NCBI GenBank assembly: GCA_028748945.1
Contig: JAQTOL010000266.1
Span: 1-5,270 of the forward strand
DNA length: 5,270 bases
Direction: 5' to 3'
From: Paludibacter sp.
GTDB taxonomy: Bacteria; Bacteroidota; Bacteroidia; Bacteroidales; Paludibacteraceae
Positions 1 through 5,270 of the stretch are shown in pieces. The position numbers and the translations under genes were made by a program. Under the pieces are notes generated by a model. It was not told the origin of the DNA, ran no database searches, and was given only the letters and a program-made list of their open reading frames with translations. Positions within the stretch are counted from its first letter, which is position 1, and the number at the start of each line of letters is the position of its first letter.

Positions 1-24
1 TCAAAAAAAGATATTCATGAGTTT

Positions 25-702
25 ATGAAGATTTTTATCGTTGAAGATGAAATTGATTTAAGGATTGTTATCAGCAATTATCTCTCTAAAGAGGGATATA
101 TCTGTGAATTCGCTGAAAATTTTCAAACAGCTGAAGATAAGTTAGCTGTCAATGAATACGACATTATTTTGCTGGATATTACGTTACCCGATGGAAATGG
201 ATTGGAACTTCTCAAATCGATCAAAATTCGGAATGTAAAATCCGGGATAATCATTATTTCTGCCAAAAATTCGACGAATGATAAAATAACCGGACTGGAT
301 GAGGGTGCCGACGATTATATGACCAAACCCTTTCAGTTATCGGAGCTGAACTCAAGAATTAAAGCCGTTATCAGACGTCGACATTTTGACGGGAACAACA
401 TACTTGTTTTTAATGAAATTACAATTGACACGAATAGCAAGGTTGTTTCAGTTCATGGAAATGAAATTATTCTTACAAAAAAGGAATACGATTTATTTTT
501 ATACTTCTTTATCAACCAAAACAGAGTTTTGACCAAAGAAGCACTGGCAGAACATCTTTGGGACGATAATATTGATTTAGCTGACAATTATGATTTTATC
601 TACACGCACCTAAACAATATCCGGAAAAAAATCAAAACTGCCGGAGGTACCGATTATATTAAAACCATCTACAGTATGGGCTATAAGTTTAGCGAACTAT
701 GA
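25..702 (+). CDS. OmpR/PhoB-family DNA-binding response regulator
   Basis: Cytoplasmic transcription factor of a two-component system, probably controlling the efflux genes downstream. The receiver domain spans about residues 1-117. It shows the acidic pair E7-D8, phospho-acceptor D51 in the LLDITLPDGNG context, the switch Ser S79, and K101 in the YMTKPF motif. After a short linker, residues about 127-225 form a winged-helix DNA-binding domain: LTKKEYDLF starts the helical part, YTHLNNIRKKI is the probable recognition helix, and IYSMGYKF is the C-terminal wing hairpin. The 225-residue length is typical of the family and no key residue is missing. The gene overlaps the kinase gene by 4 bp (ATGA), so the two are probably translationally coupled. 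The ATG at 25 was chosen because it gives the canonical N-terminus MKIFIVEDE. There is no clear ribosome binding site. The target operator cannot be seen, because the promoter lies upstream of the window. Confidence 0.96.
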   Translation: MKIFIVEDEIDLRIVISNYLSKEGYICEFAENFQTAEDKLAVNEYDIILLDITLPDGNGLELLKSIKIRNVKSGIIIISAKNSTNDKITGLDEGADDYMTKPFQLSELNSRIKAVIRRRHFDGNNILVFNEITIDTNSKVVSVHGNEIILTKKEYDLFLYFFINQNRVLTKEALAEHLWDDNIDLADNYDFIYTHLNNIRKKIKTAGGTDYIKTIYSMGYKFSEL

Positions 703-1952
703 AATTCCTGACGAAAATAAACCGGAATTATTTCATTCTGCTAACAATTACGTTGTTGGTAGTTACAGTTTCGGCATTTTTCACGCTGAATAAAATTTTA
801 TTACACAATACGAAGCAACATCTTATTGAACAGACTTCATTAATAAAAAAACAAATTGCTGAACGGTCGGAACTCCCCAACATTTATCCCATTATTGAAG
901 TAAAAAAAGACACTCAAAATTCGTTCGTCGAACCTTCGTTTAAAAGAATCCTGATTAAAAACGAAAAAGAAGATGAAATGGAAGAGTTCCTGGAGTATTC
1001 AAATCAGATTAAGGTAAAAGCTAATTTTTATACGGTAAAATTACGTGAGTCAACCTTCGAGAGTGAAGATTTGGTTGCAATTCTAACCGGTTCTTTAAGC
1101 ATCTTATTGCTGTCTGTATTAATCATTACATTTTTTATTTCAAAGAAATTCAATAAAACCGTGTGGAAAGATTTTGAGAAAAATCTTCAAAAAATCGAAC
1201 AATTCAGTTTCACGGCGAACAAACCGCTCAGTCTTTTAAAATCGGATATTGAAGAATTTGACCGGCTAAACAAAGTGGTGGACAACCTGACTGAAAAGTT
1301 GGGGGCAGATTATTTATCGCTCAAAGAGTTTTCCGAAAATGCCTCCCACGAAATTCAAACGCCGCTTTCCATTGTTTTACTTAATCTCGAAGAAGTTCTG
1401 CAGCAAGATTTAAATGAAGAAACTTTTAAAAAAGTATTGACTTCGATTCATGCACTGAAACGGCTTTCGACCCTGAACCAAAGTCTGATTTTGCTGACAA
1501 AAATTGAAAACAAGCAATTTATTGCCGACAGAACAATAAATTTTAATGAGTTGATTGTCCGAAAAACAGAAGAGTTTTCGTCACTTTTTGAAACAAAAAA
1601 TATCAAAGTGGAATTGGAATTGTCGAATGATTTTGTGGTGAAGATCAACGAACAACTGGCCGAGATCCTTGTAAATAACCTACTCTCAAATGCAATAAAA
1701 CACAATATAAATCAAGGTGAAATTCTGATTTCCCTAACAGAAAACGAATTTAAAATATGTAACACCGGTGAACAAAATTCACTAACCGATGACACAATAT
1801 TCAATCGTTTCACCAAAGGAAATTCCAAATCGTACGGATTGGGATTAGCCATTGTCAAAAACATATGCGAAACAAATCTATTGCAGATTCATTATAGTAA
1901 AAACGAATTCAATTGTTTTAGCATTACTCATAAAATTGAAAATAAAGGATGA
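699..1952 (+). CDS. Sensor histidine kinase of the two-component pair
   Basis: Inner-membrane sensor kinase, partner of the preceding regulator. A first membrane segment lies at about residues 11-31 and a second at about 125-147. Between them is a small, mostly polar extracytoplasmic region of about 90 residues that I do not recognise and that presumably senses the signal. A short linker leads to the HisKA dimerisation helix with phospho-acceptor H217 in SHEIQTPLS. The ATPase domain follows: N box NNLLSNAIKH (326-335), G1-like CNTGE (354-358), F box IFNRFTKG (367-374) and G2 GLGLAIVK (380-387). The usual Asp of the G1 box is Asn here (N355). I recall this NTG form from other Bacteroidota kinases, so I do not read it as inactivation. 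At 417 residues it is compact, with no HAMP or PAS domain that I can recognise. Start and stop both overlap the neighbouring genes by 4 bp. The stimulus is unknown; proximity suggests the pump's substrate or envelope stress. Confidence 0.94.
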   Translation: MKFLTKINRNYFILLTITLLVVTVSAFFTLNKILLHNTKQHLIEQTSLIKKQIAERSELPNIYPIIEVKKDTQNSFVEPSFKRILIKNEKEDEMEEFLEYSNQIKVKANFYTVKLRESTFESEDLVAILTGSLSILLLSVLIITFFISKKFNKTVWKDFEKNLQKIEQFSFTANKPLSLLKSDIEEFDRLNKVVDNLTEKLGADYLSLKEFSENASHEIQTPLSIVLLNLEEVLQQDLNEETFKKVLTSIHALKRLSTLNQSLILLTKIENKQFIADRTINFNELIVRKTEEFSSLFETKNIKVELELSNDFVVKINEQLAEILVNNLLSNAIKHNINQGEILISLTENEFKICNTGEQNSLTDDTIFNRFTKGNSKSYGLGLAIVKNICETNLLQIHYSKNEFNCFSITHKIENKG

Positions 1953-3235
1953 AAAAACGATGTATACTTTACTACCTGTTTATCTTAATTGCGGGAATAA
2001 TTCAGGCACAACAACCTGATCTGAATTATTTTCTGGATCAAGCCCGAACGAACAGTCCGTTGATTCAGAAGAATAAAGATGCCAATAAAGTATTGATACT
2101 CGATCTGAAGCAAACGGAAGCTTTATTAAAAAGTCCGGAAATCAATCTGGAATCCAATATCCTCTTCGCTCCTATCATTTCGCACGATAACAATACAAAC
2201 CGTTTTGAACTGACTTCGCCCGGTGCGACCAATTATAGCGGATATGATCAGGCCAATACCGATGGCGGACAGTTTCAGGCTTTTATTTCGGTCAGACAAC
2301 CTTTACTGAATGGTTCAAGTTTAAAAACCTATTCAGCCAGATCAGATATCTCGCGGCGGAAAAATGAGAATGCGACTACCCTGACGATTCATGAGTTGGA
2401 ACAGCTGGTTGGATACCAGTATATACTTTGCCTGAAATCGAAAGTGCAGATTAAAAACAGTGAATCGGTCATAAAACTATTGAATGACCAGTTGCAACTT
2501 ATGCAAAAGTTAGTGGAACACGCCATTTATAAACAAACGGATTTGATGTTACTTCAAATTGAATATCAGAATCTTGAACTTCAAAATAAAACACTGGACG
2601 ATGAATTCAAAAGTAATTTGTACGATTTAAAATTGCTTTGCGGAATCAATGATCCAAACATAAAAGACATTCAACCGGTCGAATTACAAATGAAGGCAGA
2701 AACCAACGGATATTCATCCTTCCTGAACTCGTTTAAATTAGATAGTTTGAACATTGTGTCCGAACAATCCATCACCCAATTGAAATACAAACCGCAACTC
2801 AGTTTATTTGCCAACGCGGGTTTAAATGCCGTTTATGTTCCGTCGTTTAACCGTTTGGGGTTCAGTGCCGGGCTTACATTTAGCTGGAACATTTATGATG
2901 GAGGGCAACGAAGATTTGAACTTGAGAAGTCGAAAGTAAACCTTCATACTTTGCAGTTTGAAAAGGACAATTTTATTACCCAACAGGAAATTAATAAAAA
3001 TAAGATTTTAAATCAGATGAAATCGTTGAAAGAGCGAATCCTGATTATTGAAAATCAACTGATTCAATACGACAAGCTATATGATGCCTATCAGAAAGAG
3101 CTTTCGCAAGGACAAATCTCCATTATGGATTTTAAAAATCTGCTGAAAGACATAACGGCTAAAAATCAGGAAAAGACGGTGTTGGAAATGGAAAAACAAG
3201 TGCTAATTAACTCCTCTAATTATTGGAATTACTAA
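1949..3235 (+). CDS. TolC-family outer membrane efflux channel
   Basis: Outer membrane factor of a tripartite efflux pump. It would trimerise into a beta-barrel pore with a long periplasmic alpha-helical tunnel. A Sec signal peptide is visible: MKKR, then a hydrophobic core, with likely cleavage after A20 (IIQA/QQPD). The mature protein shows the two-fold OEP repeat. The first half has membrane strands at about 65-120 (SPEINLESNILF and later FISVRQPLLNG) followed by long helices to about 230. The second half has strands at about 281-317 (KPQLSLFANAG and GLTFSWNIYDGGQ) followed by helices to about 425. The C-terminus NSSNYWNY resembles the usual end of the family. The 428-residue length is normal. 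The start overlaps the kinase stop (ATGA), so regulator, kinase and channel form one translational unit. It should work with the adaptor 4 bp downstream and the RND permease beyond it. Confidence 0.94.
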   Translation: MKKRCILYYLFILIAGIIQAQQPDLNYFLDQARTNSPLIQKNKDANKVLILDLKQTEALLKSPEINLESNILFAPIISHDNNTNRFELTSPGATNYSGYDQANTDGGQFQAFISVRQPLLNGSSLKTYSARSDISRRKNENATTLTIHELEQLVGYQYILCLKSKVQIKNSESVIKLLNDQLQLMQKLVEHAIYKQTDLMLLQIEYQNLELQNKTLDDEFKSNLYDLKLLCGINDPNIKDIQPVELQMKAETNGYSSFLNSFKLDSLNIVSEQSITQLKYKPQLSLFANAGLNAVYVPSFNRLGFSAGLTFSWNIYDGGQRRFELEKSKVNLHTLQFEKDNFITQQEINKNKILNQMKSLKERILIIENQLIQYDKLYDAYQKELSQGQISIMDFKNLLKDITAKNQEKTVLEMEKQVLINSSNYWNY

Positions 3236-3239
3236 ATCA

Positions 3240-4145
3240 ATGAATATTATGCGAAGAATCCCGCTATTATCGATAGTTCTATTTTTGCTGATTCTTGTTT
3301 CCTGCTCGAAGAAGGAAGCCAAACAGCAAACTGAATTGCCGGTTGTTTCAGTAAAAGCAACACCGGTACAATTTGGGGACATAGAGAATACTGTCAGTTT
3401 AAACGGTAAGACCATTTTTCTGAAAAAGAATACGGTGGCTTCACCCATATCGGGTTATATTTTAAAGGTGCATGTGAAATTCGGAGCTAAAGTCCATAAA
3501 AACGATCTATTATTTGAAATTCAAACCAAAGAAAATAAAGCCCTTGAAAATACAGATGCAGGAATTATAAACGTTCCGGCTCCTGCAAACGGGACAATCA
3601 ATACTTTGACTGTGAATGCTACCGGTGGGTACATAATGGAAGGAGCGGAACTTTGCAGTATTATTGAGAATAAAGATCTTATGGTACAGGTAAATGTGCC
3701 TTTCGAATATCATTCGCTGGCCAAACCGGGCACAAAATGTAAATTGTTTTTAGCCGATAACACTTCGTTTGACGGAAGTATTTTTCAGGTTTTGCCGAAT
3801 GTAGATGAAGCGAACCAAACCCAGCAGGTTTTAATCAAACCCAATACGAACAGAGCTCTGCCCGAAAATTTAAATCTGACGGTGCAATTGGTTAACCTGA
3901 GACATAATCATACTTGCCTGGTTCCAACAGATGCGGTTATGACCAACGAGACTCAGACTGAATTCTGGGTCATGAAAATTGTCAATGATAAAATGGCGCT
4001 AAAAGTCCCTGTAAAGAAAGGAATTACGAATGATCATCTGACGGAAATACTGTCATCAAATCTGACTGAGAATGATTTGGTGATTACCGATGGGGCATAT
4101 GGATTGAGTGACAGCACGGAAGTTATAATGACCCCTAACCCCTAA
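3240..4145 (+). CDS. RND efflux periplasmic adaptor lipoprotein, hairpin-less
   Basis: Membrane fusion protein (HlyD/AcrA-like) linking the RND permease to the outer membrane channel. The N-terminus is a lipoprotein signal with lipobox LVSC and lipidated C22. The following SKKE is not an acidic surface-export signal, so a periplasm-facing anchor is likely. The two lipoyl half-motifs are clear: VASPISGYILKVHVKFGAKV (66-85) and NVPAPANGTINTLTV (111-125). Only about 11 residues (97-107) join them, so the coiled-coil hairpin that normally sits there is absent. A beta-barrel domain (about 145-220) and a membrane-proximal domain (about 228-297) follow. The 301-residue length is short for RND adaptors, consistent with the missing hairpin. 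An alternative start at codon 4 (3249) would also give a good lipoprotein signal. The last codons and the TAA stop lie inside a dispersed-type repeat (4131-4153), so the TPNP tail may be repeat-derived. I see no Met- or His-rich metal site. Confidence 0.92.
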   Translation: MNIMRRIPLLSIVLFLLILVSCSKKEAKQQTELPVVSVKATPVQFGDIENTVSLNGKTIFLKKNTVASPISGYILKVHVKFGAKVHKNDLLFEIQTKENKALENTDAGIINVPAPANGTINTLTVNATGGYIMEGAELCSIIENKDLMVQVNVPFEYHSLAKPGTKCKLFLADNTSFDGSIFQVLPNVDEANQTQQVLIKPNTNRALPENLNLTVQLVNLRHNHTCLVPTDAVMTNETQTEFWVMKIVNDKMALKVPVKKGITNDHLTEILSSNLTENDLVITDGAYGLSDSTEVIMTPNP

Positions 4146-4153
4146 AGGGGAAC
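4131..4153 (+). repeat. Palindromic repeat unit, copy 1
   Basis: A 23-bp unit: the lead ACCCCTAA, the palindromic core CCCCTAAAGGGG (4139-4150) and an AAC tail. The core can form a small hairpin with a CCCC/GGGG stem. This copy overlaps the adaptor coding region: its first 12 bases encode the final TPNP and the next three are the TAA stop (4143-4145). It matches copy 2 at 21 of 23 positions and is identical over 21 bp to the reverse complement of copy 3. No T-run follows the hairpin, so it is not a standard intrinsic terminator. Confidence 0.85.
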
Positions 4154-4264
4154 ATTAAAATAAACCTCTAGCCCCTAAAGGGGAACAATATTACAACTGA
4201 ATATTTTAAACACCTTAGATGACAGGGAAAAATTGTGTATAACAAAACAAAACGATACTAACCT
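4154..4264. other. Non-coding spacer enclosed by the repeats
   Basis: This is the interior of the only long intergenic gap in the operon; apart from repeat copy 2 it is AT-rich. I find no ORF of note: the longest from an ATG (4219) has only 7 codons. There is no TTTG / TANNTTTG pair of the Bacteroidota primary sigma type on the + strand, and no T-run after a hairpin. The permease is therefore most simply read from the upstream promoter through this gap. A weaker or different promoter type cannot be excluded. Confidence 0.5.
4164..4186 (+). repeat. Palindromic repeat unit, copy 2 (direct)
   Basis: Second direct copy of the 23-bp unit, beginning 33 bp after the start of copy 1 and separated from it by the 10-bp AT-rich spacer 4154-4163. 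The core CCCCTAAAGGGG (4172-4183) and AAC tail are intact. Relative to copy 1 there are two transitions, C to T at 4167 and A to G at 4171. In RNA both would still allow G-U wobble pairing with the inverted copy at 4265-4287. Confidence 0.82.
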
Positions 4265-4287
4265 AATCCCCTTTAGGGGTTAGGGGT
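4265..4287 (-). repeat. Palindromic repeat unit, copy 3 (inverted)
   Basis: Inverted copy of the same unit. On the + strand it reads as the core CCCCTTTAGGGG (4268-4279) followed by TTAGGGGT. Its reverse complement matches copy 1 over the first 21 positions and differs only in the last two. It ends 8 bp before the permease start codon. With copy 1 it bounds a 157-bp segment (4131-4287), giving that segment 21-bp inverted terminal repeats. Confidence 0.83.
4281..4287 (+). promoter_or_regulatory. Candidate ribosome binding site inside repeat copy 3
   Basis: The sequence TAGGGGT, with AGGGG at 4282-4286, resembles a Shine-Dalgarno core. It ends 9 bases before the ATG at 4296, a suitable spacing. 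It is part of the outer arm of repeat copy 3, so the repeat would supply the ribosome binding site of the permease gene. The other genes here lack a comparable well-spaced site, and Bacteroidota often do not rely on this pairing, so its functional weight is uncertain. Confidence 0.4.
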
Positions 4288-4295
4288 AATACATT

Positions 4296-5270
4296 ATGGA
4301 AAAACTCTTTATCCGTTTTAAAAGTCCGATAGCAGTAATATTATTGCTTATTTTGGTAGGTGGTGCGTTTTCATATAAAAATATGAAGACATCGCTTTTC
4401 CCCAATGTGACTTTCCCCAAAATAAAAATAATTGCTTCAAACGGTGAACAACCGGTCGAAAAAATGATGGTTACGGTTACAAAGCCGATAGAAAACGCCA
4501 TTAAGAAAGTAGAACATATTCAGTTAATTCGCAGCACAACCAGCATGGGTAGCTGTGAAATATCTGCATTTATGCAATGGAGTTCCGATATTGATCTGGA
4601 CAAACAGCAAGTTGAATCGCAAATTTCTCAGATTAAAAACGATTTGCCTCCCGGAGTTCAGATTACGGTGGAGAAAATGAATCCTTCCATTTTACCGGTC
4701 ATGGGCTATTCGTTGCAATCGGACACAAAAGATCAGGTAGAACTGAAAATGATTGCCGAATATACCATAAAACCCTGTTTATCGCGGGTTGATGGTGTTT
4801 CATCCGTTCAGGTTATCGGTGGAAAAGAAAAAGAATACCGCATAGTACTGGATGAGCAGAAGCTAAACATGCTAAAAATCAGTCCGCAAACCATTCAGAA
4901 TGTTATACAACAAACCGACTTTATAAAATCAAACGGATACTCTATCGATTATAATCGTTTGTATCTGACTGTGACAGATGCCACATTGAAAAACATTGAT
5001 GAACTTGGGAATCTGGTTATTTCGGATAATGGAATTCGCCGGCTTCAACTATCGGATGTTTCAAAAGTTGAAGTGGCGGAGAAAACCGAATACATAAAAA
5101 TTAAAGCCGATGGTAAAAATGTTCCGTTGGTTGCCGTTCTGAAACAACCCAACGCGAATTTAATTGATGTTGCTGCACGGGTTTCCGAAAAAGTAGACGA
5201 GCTCAATAAAATTCTCCCCAAAGGAGTCGTGTTGAAACCTTATTACAATCAGGCCGAATTTGTGCACGAC
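4296..5270 (+). CDS. RND-family efflux permease, N-terminal part (runs off window)
   Basis: Inner-membrane proton-driven RND pump (AcrB/MexB/CusA superfamily). The first 325 codons are present and the frame is open to the last base; a full protein should be roughly 1,000 residues or slightly more. The N-terminus MEKLFIRFKSP leads into the first membrane helix (about 11-27). The porter domain then starts with SLFPNVTFPKIKI, followed by VTVTKPIENAI (59-69), IRSTTSMGSCEI (78-89) and DLPPGVQITVEKMNPSIL (116-133), all familiar landmarks of the PN1 subdomain. Part of PN2 and the docking-domain region follow (about 136-325). The proton-relay residues in TM4 and TM10 lie beyond the window. An in-frame TAA at 4287-4289 rules out an earlier start, and the next ATG (codon 30) would delete the first helix, so 4296 is well supported. 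It should complete the pump with the upstream channel and adaptor. Drug versus metal specificity cannot be decided from this part. Confidence 0.94.
   Translation, partial: MEKLFIRFKSPIAVILLLILVGGAFSYKNMKTSLFPNVTFPKIKIIASNGEQPVEKMMVTVTKPIENAIKKVEHIQLIRSTTSMGSCEISAFMQWSSDIDLDKQQVESQISQIKNDLPPGVQITVEKMNPSILPVMGYSLQSDTKDQVELKMIAEYTIKPCLSRVDGVSSVQVIGGKEKEYRIVLDEQKLNMLKISPQTIQNVIQQTDFIKSNGYSIDYNRLYLTVTDATLKNIDELGNLVISDNGIRRLQLSDVSKVEVAEKTEYIKIKADGKNVPLVAVLKQPNANLIDVAARVSEKVDELNKILPKGVVLKPYYNQAEFVHD

Noticed and set aside
1..24. Possible tail of an upstream gene ending in TGA at 18-20
   Set aside because: A frame ending KKRYS-stop exists just before the regulator start, which would fit a tightly packed operon, but five codons cannot support a gene call.
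1448..1705. 85-codon ORF on the - strand inside the kinase gene
   Set aside because: Lies wholly antisense to the well-supported HisKA/ATPase coding region, has no recognisable motif, and its Ser/Phe-rich translation is typical of an antisense shadow.
3203..3713. Two ORFs on the - strand (3203-3448 and 3510-3713) across the adaptor gene
   Set aside because: Antisense to the lipoprotein signal and lipoyl domain of the adaptor, with no domain, start signal or partner gene.
4139..4150. CCCCTAAAGGGG hairpin as an intrinsic terminator
   Set aside because: The stem is short and no T-run follows any of the three copies on either strand. Termination here would also separate the permease from its operon.
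4131..4186. CRISPR-like direct repeat pair
   Set aside because: Only two direct copies, a 10-bp spacer, a third copy inverted, and no cas genes in the window.
4187..4205. AATATT - 7 bp - AATATT as an operator for the response regulator
   Set aside because: AATATT is itself palindromic and common in AT-rich DNA. With one occurrence and no second copy upstream of the operon in view, there is no support for an operator.
4147..4286. Four GGGG tracts on the + strand as a G-quadruplex
   Set aside because: The tracts are separated by about 29, 92 and 3 bases, so a stable intramolecular quadruplex is unlikely, and hairpin pairing with the CCCC tracts should win.
4127..4291. Target-site duplication around the 157-bp repeat-bounded segment
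   Set aside because: The flanks are AATG on the left and AATA on the right. A partial match in AT-rich DNA is not convincing, and no longer duplication is visible.
4280..4501. 73-codon ORF on the - strand over the permease start
   Set aside because: Antisense to the first membrane helix and PN1 region of the RND permease, which explains its hydrophobic residues.

Overview
The window looks like chromosomal DNA from a member of the Bacteroidota. The evidence is AT-rich composition, start codons with weak or no Shine-Dalgarno sequences, and proteins of the style common in that phylum: a compact two-component pair, a TolC-like outer membrane protein and a lipoprotein RND adaptor. The assignment is an inference from sequence style. 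There is no rRNA or other marker here to prove it.

All genes lie on the + strand and form one apparent operon: OmpR/PhoB-type response regulator (25-702), sensor histidine kinase (699-1952), TolC-family outer membrane channel (1949-3235), periplasmic adaptor lipoprotein (3240-4145) and the N-terminal third of an RND inner-membrane efflux permease (4296 to the window end, still open). The first three genes are joined by ATGA overlaps of 4 bp, and the adaptor starts 4 bp after the channel gene stops. The set encodes a complete tripartite efflux pump with its own sensor and regulator. The likely logic is that the kinase senses a stress at the envelope, phosphorylates the regulator, and the regulator controls pump transcription. 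The substrate cannot be read from the sequence, and no metal-binding His or Met cluster is visible in the adaptor.

The one break in this tight packing is the 150 bp between adaptor and permease. It is framed by three copies of a 23-bp unit built on the palindrome CCCCTAAAGGGG: two direct copies (4131-4153 and 4164-4186) and one inverted copy (4265-4287). The first copy supplies the last codons and the stop of the adaptor gene. The inverted copy supplies the only Shine-Dalgarno-like sequence in front of the permease. In the transcript these arms can pair over a long range, so the repeats may couple or tune permease translation.

The second notable point is that the adaptor lacks the alpha-helical hairpin normally found between the two lipoyl half-motifs. 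Otherwise the window is an ordinary regulated efflux operon, and I see no sign of an entirely new system.
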